The position numbers were made by a program, and so were the translations under genes. A stretch of 54,955 bases of DNA from Conoideocrella luteorostrata (lineage: Eukaryota; Ascomycota; Sordariomycetes; Hypocreales; Clavicipitaceae). The notes under the pieces were generated by a model. It did not search any database. It was not told the origin of the DNA and saw only the letters and a program-made list of their open reading frames with translations. The stretch lies in NCBI GenBank assembly GCA_032433595.1, contig JASWJB010000301.1:1-54955 (forward strand), given 5' to 3'. Shown piece after piece: positions 1 through 11,616 of this stretch. Position 1 is the stretch's first letter. Each line of letters begins with the position of its first letter.

Positions 1-120
1 CCTGCTTGCGGGGGCGGCAGTTGCTAATGTGGCCATGCTCGCCTATCAGCTCGGTGCGCATGCCATCATTGTGTTTGCACCAGAGACAATCTTCATGCTT
101 CCGCTGTGGGCGTTTCTAGC

Positions 121-132
121 CACACACACACA
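121..132. repeat. CA dinucleotide microsatellite
   Basis: Six CA units immediately upstream of the peroxiredoxin start codon, within its promoter or 5' leader. Confidence 0.8.
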
Positions 133-150
133 CCTAAGTACCCCGTCATC

Positions 151-741
151 ATGTCTGCTCTCAAAGTCGGCGACTCTTTCCCCGATGGCGTCAAGTTCAC
201 ATACATAGCTCCATCAGGAGAAGACATTACCTCGTGTGGTATTCCTGGACCGTACGACGCCAGTGCCGGTATGTTTTTGCCTCTCTTTGCCTGCAAAAAG
301 GCGAGCGAGCAGCAACGAACAAAAAAGCAATCCTGTCCGCTATGCTAACTAAATGCCCCCACCACCGTAGAGTTCAAGAATAAAAAGGTCATCCTGGTCT
401 CCGTCCCCGGGGCCTTCACGCCTACCTGCCAGGCCTCCCATCTGCCGTCCTATATCAACAACCGCGAGGCTCTCAAAGCCAAGGGCGTTGACCAGGTCGT
501 CGTGATTGCCTACAACGACGCCTTCGTCATGTCGGCATGGGGCAAGGCCAACAACGTCAAGGACGATTTCATCATCTTTGCTGATGACAATGGCTTCAGC
601 AAGTCCATTGGTTGGACTCTGGGCGAACGAACTGCTCGGTACGCCATTGCCGTGGACCACGGAAAGGTCATTTATGCAAATAAGGAGGAGGGCAAGGGCA
701 TTGATGTGTCTGGCGCTGAGGCTGTTTTGCCCAAGTTGTAA
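151..741 (+). CDS. Peroxiredoxin, Prx5 / AspF3-PMP20 type
   Basis: Thiol peroxidase that reduces hydrogen peroxide and alkyl hydroperoxides, probably cytosolic or peroxisomal. Two exons, 151-268 and 371-741, joined by a GT-AG intron of 102 nt; the split codon gives Glu40 and the spliced product is 162 residues, close to the usual length of about 166. The redoxin signature PGAFTPTC places the peroxidatic cysteine at Cys59. A second cysteine, Cys29 in the ITSCGIP segment, sits where the fungal AspF3 group has its other conserved cysteine, which supports a two-cysteine mechanism (family knowledge). The block AYNDAFVMSAWGKAN is typical of Prx5. The C-terminus PKL resembles a weak peroxisomal targeting tripeptide; import is an inference. 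The start is the ATG at 151, just after a CA microsatellite at 121-132. It is convergent with the eL24 gene downstream. Confidence 0.95.
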
Positions 742-1223
742 ATGAGGAGAGCCTGGTCGGTATGCCGCCAGAAGACCCGATAGATGGGCAATCTACAGAA
801 TAGACTAGAAGCGGAATCGGAACCACATGATAGATGCGTAATGATGAACGGGATTATTGTAATCGATCGCGGCCATACATCGACTCGCGTGATTAAATGA
901 GCCTAATGGTAGACGCTACGTCATCTAAAGACTTAATTACCAAGTTTCGAGACTACAATGTATCAATTGGTTCACAGCGCAGGCACAAAGTCGATGGACA
1001 ATCAGGAGCATGTGTACTTTGAACCGTTGCACAGGCATGTCATTTGCTCAGCTACCAATGCGCCTTATGGCATTCCATGCACCCGAGAATTTGTAGAAGA
1101 ACCGGCCGGAAAGGACTCAAGAACCACAAGACTCCACCACTCTTCCCAGATTTTTTCTTCATTTCATCACGCTGTTTGTACCCGTCATGAAAACCAACCC
1201 CCCTAAACACACAAAAACAATGC
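742..1223. other. Convergent spacer, peroxiredoxin / eL24
   Basis: About 480 nt between two stop codons on facing strands. It should hold both 3' untranslated regions. No conserved reading frame or structured RNA was recognised. Confidence 0.6.
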
Positions 1224-2186
1224 TTAGCGAGTTCGGGCGGCGACCTTGACGGGCGCACCCTTGGCACCCTGCTTGCTGATGTTTCGCTGGGTTTGGCCCT
1301 TGCCGGCACTGGCGGCGGTCTTGGCCTTCTCGGCCTTCTTAGCGGCGGCGGCGGCGGTCTTCTTGTCCTTGCTCTCCTTGATGGCCTGGGCGCGAGCAGC
1401 AGATCGTGCCTCGGGTCGCATGGTGCGGCGCTCCTTGATTACATCGAGGGAAGCACCAACGATGGCACGCTGGGCTTTGACAGTTCGGCGGGTTCGCTTC
1501 TTGGCAACCTCCTATAGAATTTGTTAGTAGCTATTTCCAGTCGTATCGAGCGATGCCAGAGCCACATATATCCGGGTGCAGTGCTTTTGTCATTCTCTCT
1601 TTCATGAAATTCCGACCTCTCCCGAGCCTCATGAAAGACAGCCACAACTACATTACACTCGGTTTCGAATTGCGATGTGGTTTTGGTCTCAGGGTGTATG
1701 GTCGAATCATACCTCAGAGATACCCTTGCGGTGCTGTCGGCGGTATAGGACAGTCCAAGCAATGCGACGGGGGTTCTTTCGCTGCAGGAACAGCGACTCT
1801 GACTTTCCATTTTGGAATCGGAACACCTTGCTATCGCCACGGACGTAGATTTTACCCTGTTGATAGGATGCGTTAGCCAAGCCGTTAATTCTCATGTATA
1901 TTCGCCCGTCCCGTCGTCATGGTTGTTGCATTCCCCGCTAGGTTCTTCCAACAAAACTTCTTTTTGGTTCCTTCCCAATGTCCATTACAGTATTTCGTTC
2001 GCATCCGCCCTTGTGAATTGTCCTCCTCTTTTGAGCAACGCTTGTTTCAACCCGCAACGATGGAAGTACAACCCAATGACGACGGGATGGGACCTGAAAA
2101 ACTGAGCAAAAGGGAGCAAAAGAAAAAAGTCGTACCTTGCCAGGGTAAATTCTCTGGCCCGAGAAGGTATCGTCGTAGGTACGCAT
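1224..2186 (-). CDS. rpl24: 60S ribosomal protein eL24
   Basis: Structural protein of the large ribosomal subunit, near the intersubunit bridge. Three exons on the minus strand: 2186-2136 (17 codons, [10 protein letters not shown] start), 1856-1713 (48 codons, containing [10 protein letters not shown] and the [10 protein letters not shown] core) and 1511-1224 (96 codons with stop). Both introns are phase 0 with GT-AG ends; they are 279 and 201 nt, long for this window but common in ribosomal protein genes. The product is 160 residues, normal for the family, with a Lys/Ala-rich C-terminal tail. The first exon is too short to stand out alone, but its sequence matches the conserved eL24 N-terminus, which fixes the start. 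It diverges from tad1 across a 484 nt shared promoter region. Confidence 0.95.
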
Positions 2187-2670
2187 CTTGTCGCGGTTGT
2201 GAGTTTATAGCGACAAGGTGTATGTGTCGAGGACCGTGGATTTGGGGGGACGACGGATTGGCAAAAGTTGAGGCGGCGTGATACGGGCAATTTCTCGAAT
2301 TGGAGGTGTGTGTCGAAATGACTAAGCGCTCTAGGGCAGACGAGGCGCTAGGACTTGCGAAGAGAGCTGCACGTGCATGGTCACATGGGGTGTAAGGTGG
2401 TGGGTGAATAAAATTGTGGGGAGCCGCCGAGGTCGATTTTCCCAATTTGGTTCGATTGGCGAATCGTAGTTTATTCTGCGACAGCGGTTATACGGAGTAC
2501 GGCGTAACTAACTAGTGAGTAGCTGTGCTCACCATCACGAGCTAGTATGACAGACAGATGAGATTACATCTCATATATCTCGACATATGATCAGAAATAC
2601 AAAAGGCCAACTAAAAATTTCTGCCCGCAGATAATTGGCTCCGTGAGATGAGCCCCCCCTTAGTATTTAA
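2187..2670. promoter_or_regulatory. Divergent promoter region, eL24 and tad1
   Basis: 484 nt between the start codons of two divergent genes; it must carry both promoters and 5' leaders. No specific factor site was assigned with confidence. Confidence 0.5.
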
Positions 2671-4068
2671 ATGCCGACAACCTCTCGAGCCAATCTCATC
2701 GCGCGCGCCGTCATATCCCAGTTCAACAAACTCCCAGCCAAGCGAAAACCTACCATTCGAGACAATGGGCTTCATGAATGGGTTCCCCTGAGCGGGATAG
2801 TCGCCGAACAAGATGGGCACCTAACATGTTTGGCCTTAGCGTAAGCTCTTTTCTTCAAAACACACACACAAAAAGAGACAGAACCAGCATTGTATTTACA
2901 TTCCTTAAGCGTGAATATGTTCTAAAGGATCGATTCTTAGCACTGGCATGAAATGCCTTCCAGCGTCGAAACTGCAACAAGCAAATGGCAATGCTATACA
3001 CGACTGGCACGCAGAGGTTCTTGCAATGAGGAGCTTCAATCGGTTTCTTCTGGATGAGTGCAGAAATGTGCAGCGGGGGCAATCCAATGAAGTGTTAGAA
3101 CTGTCCAACATGTCTGGCAGCAAGCCATTCCGCGTGAAGGACAACATAAAACTGCACATGTACTGCTCCGAAGCGCCATGTAAGTATGGTCTCGCAGCCA
3201 GCTCAAAACCCCCTTCCCCGCATTAACTGCCCTGAGATGTGATTCTAATTGCATATGAGTAGGCGGAGACGCAAGCATGGAGTTGATCATGGCAGCACAG
3301 GAGGACGCATCCCCGTGGGATATTCCTCCCCCACCGCCGAATACAAAGGGAGACCCAGTAGCGGAAGATACACTCCCTGGCCGAGCCTACTTCTCGCAAC
3401 TTGGTATCGTTCGACGGAAGCCTGCGCGCGGCGACGCCCCGCCAACTCTTTCCAAATCGTGCTCTGATAAAATCACCCTGAAGCAATGCACATCGCTACT
3501 TTCGTCCCTAGCATCACTGCTCATCAATCCCTCAAACGCATATATTGAAACTTTGGTGTTGCCAGAATCTGAGTACTCGGCTGTAGGATGTGAAAGAGCT
3601 TTTTCCCGGCGCGTCAGGGCTCTGCTTCAGAGGCGTTGGTCGGGAGGATACAAGTTCAGCCCATTCGCCATTGAGACGACTGAAGAAGAATTTGAGTTTT
3701 CACGGAAGTCTGTGAGGAGGCGGGCTGATAAGATTGCGCCGAGCAATCTCGCCGCGGCATGGACATGTGGTGGAGTAGAAGAGACAATCCTGGGGGGTGT
3801 ACTTCAGGGGAGGAAACCATTTGATGAGAAGGGCGCAAGCAAGATGTCGAGAAGGATGATGTGGCTGGCTGCCAGGGAGGTATCGATCCAGTTGGATGGC
3901 CATGAGGACATCCGCCAGTGTTTGAGCAGTGCAACATACCAAGAGATTAAAGATGGGAGTTTGTTAGCGGAGAGACGGCATGTCAAACAAGATGTACGCC
4001 AGTCTGCCCTTACTGGCTGGGTCGCCAACCAAGGCGATTCAGCCTTCTCAATAAACACTGACCCCTGA
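2671..4068 (+). CDS. tad1: tRNA-specific adenosine deaminase 1 (Tad1/ADAT1)
   Basis: Converts adenosine 37 of eukaryotic tRNA-Ala to inosine (family function). Three exons, 2671-2840, 2941-3179 and 3263-4068, with two short GT-AG introns (100 and 83 nt), give a 404-residue protein. The zinc and proton-transfer residues of the deaminase core are visible: His80-Ala-Glu82 in DWHAEVLAMR, Cys137 in SEAPCGD (its codon is split by intron 2) and Cys203 in SKSCSDK. The C-terminal part carries the AAAWTCGG-like substrate-binding block of the ADAR/Tad1 A-deaminase domain. The ATG at 2671 begins MPTTSRANLIARAV, a plausible N-terminus for the family, which has no targeting signal. It is convergent with egd1. 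Confidence 0.93.
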
Positions 4069-4552
4069 ACGATAAAAACTGTGAGGGCATCCTATACAGA
4101 ATTGGACATAATGGTTAACATCATTAGAGATTTTTGGGGTTTTTTTTTCCTAGATGCGATTTGCGCCTTATGTACAAACCCACACCAGTAAAAGACTGTG
4201 TCGCGCTCCATGTCGCTTCATATCCACCTCTCCCTAGTCACAAATCCTGGCCATTTTTGCTACAATTCCTTCTGAGAAGAACCTCCCCCAACAAAAGCCG
4301 CAGATCAACCCATCCTTTCAAGTAGAGTAACTGGTGATGAGAGCCTTGTGTTGATTCCAATAGTCACGATTGTCTCATCCTCAATGAGAGCTGACAGGCA
4401 CCTAGTGTTTCATTTCAAGGCAAACCTCAGATTTCCCACATTCTCTCTGACAAGCAACCCTAACCAGTGTCCTCAACGACCTGCCCCCTCTTTCTCTCTT
4501 TCCCGCTCTTGGTGACATAGATTCGTTTTGGGGAAGATCCATGGGTCGATGC
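4069..4552. other. Convergent spacer, tad1 / egd1
   Basis: About 480 nt of 3' flanking sequence for two convergent genes, with a T-run at 4139-4148. No coding signal was recognised on either strand. Confidence 0.6.
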
Positions 4553-5290
4553 CTACTCAACCTTGTTCTCGTTTTCGAAGTTCTCGCCCTCAACAAGGTC
4601 AGGGATCTCGTCGTCATCCTCGCCCTTCTCGCCCTTTTGCATATTCTGATAGCTCTCTGCAAGCTTGCGGAGGGAAGCGAGAGAGTCGGGTCCAAGCTGG
4701 TTCAGAATACCAGGGACGAGCTCAGTCAGCTCCTTATCCTCACCGTTACCATAAATGGCAAAAGTATTGGAGGGAACAGCGGCGTGAACTATATCATCAA
4801 CCCAGAAATGTCAGCCAAGCGTTTTCTTCGAATGACCCTCATTGGCATTTTAATCCAAGCAGTTACGTACCCGTAGGTTTGTTGAAGTGGATGACATTGC
4901 CATCAGACTTGAACATGTTGACCTCCTCAATGGCCTGAATGGGCTGAGTGTTTAACTTCTTCAGGGTCTGTTGAAGTTTCTTGTCGTCGGCGCCGGATCG
5001 GGCAGGCGCACGCTTGACCTTTCTGCGGGGAGTGCCTTTGCCACTGCATTTCGATACGAATGGCCAATGGTTAGCATCCAACGTCTGAAATTTCCGTTCG
5101 GAGGCGACAAGGGATGCATGGAATTGTCGTCGGGTACACGATTGATTGAAACTTACCCTGTATACACGTATTAGACATCTTCGATTCTCCCATCACTCCT
5201 ACATGATCATGATTCTCCTCTGAAGGAAATTGACTCACCAGTTCGGGCGCTCGCGCCAAGCTTCTTAAGTCGCTCCTGGATGTCGGCCAT
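4553..5290 (-). CDS. egd1: Nascent polypeptide-associated complex, beta subunit (NAC-beta / BTF3)
   Basis: Ribosome-associated chaperone subunit that binds nascent chains with NAC-alpha. Exons on the minus strand: 5290-5239 (52 nt), a single nucleotide at 5157, 5043-4871 (173 nt) and 4788-4553 (236 nt, with stop). The total is 462 nt, or 153 residues, a normal NAC-beta length. The N-terminal ribosome-binding stretch contains the conserved GGKGT-RRKVKR motif, followed by the NAC domain ([38 protein letters not shown] blocks) and an acidic C-terminus. Without the one-base exon the reading frame and the second glycine of GGKGT are lost. The introns around it are 81 nt (GTGAGT donor, CTAAT branch site, CAG acceptor) and 113 nt (GTAAGT donor, CTAAC branch site, CAG acceptor). 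The family call is very secure; the microexon is an inference from frame and conservation. Confidence 0.93.
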
Positions 5291-6092
5291 CTTGAGAGGT
5301 TATGAGGGATAGGAAAGGAAAACTGATGCCCGCCCGCCTTTTGGTCAGTCCAAATTGATTAAAGTACATGGCCGGCCCAAGACACAATTCGTTGCAGGGT
5401 CAGCCGGACGACATCAGGTCGAAAACCATGAATTGCAGGGCCGTCGAGTGAGTTGTTACATACCGAGGAAAGATGAGGGGTTGCGTCAAAGAGGCTGATT
5501 TGTCGCCGACTACACGTACTGGTGATGGAGCAAAGGAAGAGTCGATTTTGTGCGTGCCAAGAGTTTTCGCGTGTGGAATATGTATTTGGCCGAGCATTTG
5601 CCCCACCCAAGCTCCCGCACCACTGCTGACAAACCGCGGCCAGCTATGAGCTGGGTATTGCTGGGGCTCGCTTGCCCCCAGATCAACCAGTGATGTCTTA
5701 TTTTCGCTCTCAGCTCGTTGATTGCTGTCCAATTATTTCTTATGATCCATGAGCAATGAGCAATCAGCGGTGAGAAACAACGCAGCAACCAGGCTGCTGT
5801 CCATTTCGGATAATGCGAGAGCGTGCAAAACATTGGGTGAGAAGAAATAATGATTTCGCCATGTTATTCAAGTACAGACATCCACGCCTACGAACGATTG
5901 ATTACATTGAATCCCAATTTCACGATTCTCCCCTACTGAGCTTGGAGCGCTGGATCAAGGCAATTCAACATTATAAGAATTAACTCAACTTGCTCATATG
6001 CATATTACTATCTGGTATATACGTTCAATACGAAATGAGCTTAGAAAATCGCTCTCAAATAAACACAGCCACCCAATTATTTTTCTTTACAT
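5291..6092. promoter_or_regulatory. egd1 upstream region and OPT gene 3' flank
   Basis: About 800 nt between two minus-strand genes: the promoter side of egd1 and the 3' flank of the OPT transporter gene. Several open frames up to 110 codons occur here, but they overlap one another in different frames and resemble no known family. Confidence 0.5.
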
Positions 6093-8716
6093 TTACCAGC
6101 TTGAAGGACCAAGGGGTGTGGTTACGTTCTCGATAAACTCCTTCGTCACGGCGGTGCCATTGTAATCTAGGGTGTCTTGCCACACCTTGGTCCCCCACCA
6201 TTCGGGGAACTGAGTCTCACTGAGACCCAAGCCGAGACCGGAAATGACGGTGCAGAGAGCTGTGCCAATGTCAAGAGCACCGGACAAAGCATAAGTATAG
6301 CGACTCCACCAACCGAAGAACATTCTGCGGATGGCAAGGTTGAAAATCAGGCCGACAATGACCCACTGGAAGAGGAAGTAAAGGGTAGCAGGAGGAATCA
6401 TTCCAGCGGCGCCAAACAGAGCGGGAGTAATAAGGTATCGAAGGAAGGTTCTGGGGTATCTCCTGGCAATCAAGAACTGAATCACAGGCACGATGAAGCC
6501 GATAAGCCAGAACCAATTAATCCAGGAGTAAATACCGCCGGCACCAAACACCTTCTTGGGGCCAATAACCCCCCAGATGACACTGGCGTTGTAAAACGTT
6601 CGGGCGTTGGGGCAAGTAAGACCCTGGGATTGCTTTGGGGTGCAAATCTCGTGAATGTTGCCACGTAGGAAGTTGTAGGTGCTAATCTGGACAAAAGACA
6701 ACCAGATCACAGCAAAAGCCTGGGCGGCGAACATGCTTCGGGGGGGGATCTTCATGTAATGGCCAACCTTCATATCAGAGATATAGTTGAGGCCATTGTA
6801 TGACAGCATGTAACCGTAGCTCTTGAACAGCATCATGGCAACGGGGCGCCCGGGCATCATGTAGCCGATGATCATTTCGGTGACGATGTTCAATCCCGTT
6901 TGCTGGTTGGTAATAGCCTGAACCATACCAATGGGAATGAAGAGAACGGCACCGATGAGAATGCAGATGATGTACGCCCACCAGGGCAGATGGGTATCCC
7001 AGACCTGGCATGCAATCATGCCAAAGGCAAAGCTGATGGCAAAAATGCAAGCAAACCACCATTCAGGAGCTTCCTTGTACTTGCGCATGAGCTTCATGTG
7101 CACATCAGGCTCATCATACTGCGAGTTCTTGGCGCGGTTGACCACGTCCTTTCCGTAGAATAAGATGACGTGCATTATGGTAGACATGAGACCGGCAAAT
7201 CCCATACCGTATGACAGAGAGAAGGTAGGGCCGAGGATAATGGGAGAGTAATTCTGATAAGCGGTCTCATTGACGGTGAATTCGGGAGTAAGGATGAGCT
7301 TTGTTTGATATGGCTGCGCGAATCTGTCGAAGTTCTGGTTGGCACTAATCGGCAGATATCGGTAGTACTCGGGGCCGGCAAATGCGAGACCAGCGGCACC
7401 AATAGTCATAATACAGATACCGGCAAACACGTTGAGGATAGCGAAGGCAGGGGATTGGAGAGGCGAGGTCAAGAAAGCAGTAACGGTCGACCAGTCCAGG
7501 GACATGGGCATGAGGCCAAAACCAGTATTACCACCGAAAATCTGGTTGACAACAACGTTGGACGGCGCAATCCAAGTCGGCCACATGAAGTAACTCAGAA
7601 AAGGGGCGATGACCAGAGGGAACCACTCCCAGACAAAGGTACTGCCGGCAACGAGGAGGAAAAAGCTGTATCGACCAATCTTCCATCCGTTGGTGGCTGA
7701 AGGATCCGACGCACTATGATCGTGAAGCGAGTACATGACCGTGCAGGTGATGAGAGTCGCGGGCCACACCATGGAGGATGGCCACACAAGGAATCGTCGG
7801 GCAATACCAGCAACACCGAAACCCATAGCTTGGGTAGAGACCATGAGAAGAATTTGAAAACCCCACCTAAAAAGAAAATTCATGGTCAGTATTAAAAAAA
7901 AGAGTTGACATTACGATGGACGAGAAAAAGAGGGCCAATGTTCACTTGAATTCCTGCTTGTAAAAGATTTCTTGGGCCAGCAAGATGTCGATGGCGTAGC
8001 TGAGAGAGCTGCCGGCAGCAGTCATCATGGTGATGATGGTATGTTCCTTGGGGTTGAAAGGACCGGGATTGATCTCGATAGAGCGGCCGAAGACTCTAAT
8101 GGTCTTGGCAGGCATGAACTTGGCCCAACCTACACCAATTCTACGATGCTCGCGGTTAGAATATAGACTCTACACACGAAATTGGCGGGTTCTAGACAGA
8201 AGCAAAACTCACGGGTAAGAAATAAGCTGGACAACGGTGGAGGAAATGGAGATTGGCGTGCGACGCATGCTGAGCAAGACATTGCATGCAGCCACGATGG
8301 TGCAAAGGAAAGCGCCAATAGACCAGGCTCGGAGGGTATTGACGGGGACATCCATATCGGTGGGAGGCACCTGTTGCGCATTAAATTAGCCAACCCGACC
8401 AGTGTCCTACCATCATGACTGTTCTGGGCTCATGAATACTAACCGAGCTGCGGACTTCCGGGTAGGGAGAGTCTTCCTGAATCAGCGACTCATCGATGGC
8501 GGCCTCCTTCTCGGCATTGCCAGAAGCGAGGGCATCGTCGATGTTGTCGAGCTTGTCGATATCCAAAAAGGGATCCCACTGATGCTGGCGTCTAAACCGG
8601 CGCAGTTCGCGCTCGGTGCCGGCGGCATTGGGCAGGACATCAGAGCCGGTGGTCTCGGCGGTGGTCTCTGCCGTTGTCTCGGTGGACTTGAGTCCAAAGC
8701 GTTCCTTGAGACCCAT
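6093..8716 (-). CDS. Small oligopeptide transporter, OPT family (isp4-like)
   Basis: Proton-coupled importer of small peptides, in the plasma membrane. Four exons on the minus strand, 8716-8444, 8370-8213, 8140-7946 and 7866-6093, all with GT-AG introns, give 799 residues, the usual OPT length. Family marks include SPYPEVR at residues 83-89 just before the first membrane span, and KIPPR at 581-585. Many hydrophobic spans follow (for example around residues 100-130 and throughout the large last exon), consistent with 12-16 helices. The N-terminus is hydrophilic and Thr/Glu-rich and lacks a signal peptide, as expected. The exact peptide or siderophore-like substrate cannot be read from sequence. 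A TATA-like element lies about 145 nt upstream of the start. Confidence 0.95.
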
Positions 8717-8859
8717 GATGGCCGGTCTATGGCTTACACCACTGTCAACAATGAACGTGGATGTTCGCTATGGGGGAGTGAAGGGGAGAAGATATGAACG
8801 GCTGTCGAGACAAGAGCAAAGCGGGAGAGGAAAAGTAAGAAAAGGGGACAGGCTTGGGG

Positions 8860-8866
8860 TTTATAT
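8860..8866 (-). promoter_or_regulatory. Candidate TATA element of the OPT gene
   Basis: A GATATAAACC sequence on the minus strand about 145 nt upstream of the OPT start codon. Position and sequence fit a core promoter; no transcription start is known. Confidence 0.35.
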
Positions 8867-8959
8867 CCAAGACGGCGAAGGCGAGAGCGCGCCCAGATGT
8901 CGAAGGCGTGTGGGCTGGAACAGGCCGTCGATCATCCTCGGACCCTTACTATGTAATAC

Positions 8960-9000
8960 AAGGTGCTACTAAGGTGCTGCTAAGGTGCTGCTAAGGTGCG
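8960..9000. repeat. 11-bp tandem repeat
   Basis: Three consecutive units of the form AAGGTGCTRCT (8960-8970, 8971-8981, 8982-8992) and a partial fourth, upstream of the OPT gene. Confidence 0.85.
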
Positions 9001-9738
9001 ACTCCTGCTACAATCGTCAGTCGACATCTAGTGCTACTTTCTATTTCTCATGTCACGCACACTGACGGCCGAGAACAGCAGAAATTCCCAGATACGTTGT
9101 AGCATATCACCGCGCCACCCACACCACCCCGGACAGGGGACGGAGTAATCCTTGACACACTGATAATGGAACCGGAGGGTGGGATGTTGGTGGATCCCCT
9201 GCGCCAAGAGCCGAGACAGAGGCCGTTTTTGGAGCTAACAGGGGGGTCCTGTGCCTCGAGGCCAGTGGTAGCGGCGGATGCATGCTGCAGTGCAAATGCG
9301 TCTGGAACATTGCTCTCTCTCCCTCTCAGGCCAGCGCATGGTTGCATCGCCTCAGCTTGGAATCGATGCTGGTTGGTTCGACACAAACAAAACATGGTGA
9401 CAGGGGAACAAAGCTCCTCCCAGATGCTCGACGGGACAAGCCCTTCCATCTTTGTTGGCGTTGGCTCCACCATCGTTAGCAAAGTACGGAGTACATACAT
9501 ATTGTAATCCCAAATTGTTGGTCGTTCAGCTTGTGCTACCGGGTGGTCCATTCGGCAGCCCCATCCCCATACCGTGGCACTAGCCGCCCCAGTGCAGCAA
9601 CGCACTGCACAAGAGTCTAGAGACCGATACGCCTGTAGTTTACGGGGAGGTAACGGCGACCTGCCTAAATCAGTCGGCTTGCCCGTTATTTCAGTCGTCA
9701 GGCGACACAAAGCTCAGTTTGTCTTATCATTTTTATAG

Positions 9739-9781
9739 TATCTACAGCAAACTATCTACAGCAAACTATCTGTACAGCAAC
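9739..9781. repeat. 14-bp tandem repeat
   Basis: Two exact TATCTACAGCAAAC units followed by a third diverged unit with two extra bases. It lies in the gene-free span upstream of the OPT gene. Confidence 0.85.
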
Positions 9782-11596
9782 TTTGACCAATGGTCCGACC
9801 CCATCGTGGGATCTTTTGTTTCTGCATCAATGATTTCCCCATAGCGCTCATTGTTTACTCGTGCAGCAACATCAAGCACGGCTTGAACAACGAGGAGACC
9901 GCAAATGCAGCGTAATGTGGCGTTCCAGGACGGAGTGCTCCGTTCAGATCGTGGAAAACGGACCTCCTCTGCTCCGTAGTCTCAAGCCATACGGAGTACA
10001 TGCGAATGGTAATGGGCCATAGGTTTATCTCGGCCGCCGGAATGACGGAATGGCCGCTCCAGCATGGTTGGTTATAACACTAGCAGACTCTGGGAGGTGT
10101 ACTCGGTAACTACGTTCCCCGTCAAATAGAATACGATGCCACGTCTGATGCAGGGCAATGCACATGGTGGCAATAGTAAAAGTCAAATGTCCCCGACGTG
10201 CCACCACGTCCGGCCAGGCAATTCAGGGATGGAGAATCCGGCCGAGGTGGCAATACTCTGTCTGGTACGGCAGTCTGGCAGATCTGGCACTGCGCATTGG
10301 CTACTGGCTGGTGGCACTTGATGGAAGATGGGGTCATCGGTCAGTTTGTTGGTTTCTGGTATCTGGACAGCGCGGGCGTGGGGAGGGTGGAGCCCTGTGC
10401 CAGCACCCCTGCAGCGCTAGCTTCTTTCTTATCTGGACACTAGTAGAGACTAGAGGCAGGGGTCGCTGGGGGTCGCTGAGGATCTTTTGTCAACACCACT
10501 TTGACTTATTAACTAATATCAGCCCTCTCACAACTGGCTGGGCAGGGGCCGTCTCGGGTTCTTGGGCGTGTCGAACCCAATTTGCCAGTTTCCTCCGCTC
10601 ACACCTCCCTTCGACTTTGCCTCAATACTCCGTGTACATACAAAGGTTTGATAGTGGCTTTGCTCAATTGCAGTTCCAGACTGATGTTTGATATTTTTGC
10701 TGGACAATACGGAGCACAACAGGGAGCTGTCCGGTTTGCAGCATCTGTACTGGTGTTGACGTGATGCCCCGCCAACTAGTCTATCAGCCAACCCCCATCC
10801 CTTCGCCGTTTTCATCTTCGACAGCAAAAGCTGAGACACGGCGCATTGTCGTGGGCACAAATTCATATGAGAAAAATACGTTACCAGTGCCCCCAGCGAT
10901 CAGTGGCTTGATGGTTCGGAGCACAGAGTACGGAGTGTTGATCGTATCGAGTATATGAGCGGCGCATGTCTGCAGCCCACGGATTATTAGTAGGAGAAAC
11001 TCAGATATTTTGCCGGCGGGGGCATCGCAGCCACTCGCCAAGCTCGAGATTCCGCCTTCTACGATCCCATCCGCCGTTTTTCCGCGCTTTGCACCTGCTC
11101 TTATTGCTGCCACCGTGCCCCGGGTTCATCGCTTTGACGCCAAAACAGAGCTGGTGGTGCGCCTGGCGCCAGCCTTCATCTCGCCTAGCCGCGGACGTTG
11201 CCTTTCACCAGGGGGGCTGCTGAAGCCACCTAGGTCAGCACCTCCTGCTTCTTTCGTCGTGATGCACTTCTCGTTCAATGCTGGCGACGGCGGTACGGTA
11301 ATGGTAGCGACAGGAGAAAGAGAAGCGCGGCGGCTCTGGGGGGCAACATGGGACTTTGAGACTGGCATGGATGACTTTACCCGTATTAACCAATAGTGCA
11401 ATCGCTGTAGCGCATCAAACGGCAGGCGATTGAATTTGAAGTTGAATTCCCCATACGAACTTTTGTCTGTCACAGAAAGGCGCCACACACCAGCTACCTT
11501 GGGGAACCTAATCTGCACAAGGCAACAGGGTTCAAGTGGCTTGTGAGGCCTGTTCGCGCGACTTTTCAAAGTGCTTGCATCATGGTCCTCCTTAAC

Positions 11597-11616
11597 TACT
11601 CCGTAGCTACGGAGTA
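11597..11616. repeat. 20-bp perfect palindrome
   Basis: TACTCCGTAGCTACGGAGTA is its own reverse complement. It consists of two TACGGAGTA-type 9-mers in inverted orientation around a GC centre. Confidence 0.95.

Noticed and set aside
1512..2135. snoRNA hosted in the long eL24 introns
   Set aside because: Ribosomal protein introns often host C/D snoRNAs, but no properly spaced RTGATGA and CTGA boxes were seen in either intron.
6177..6668. 163-codon plus-strand frame inside the OPT gene
   Set aside because: It is an antisense shadow of the last OPT exon with no family match.
9048..9710. 220-codon open frame on the minus strand
   Set aside because: It resembles no family, has low-complexity composition, and runs through a TACGGAGTA-type motif; other frames are also open in the same GC-rich stretch.
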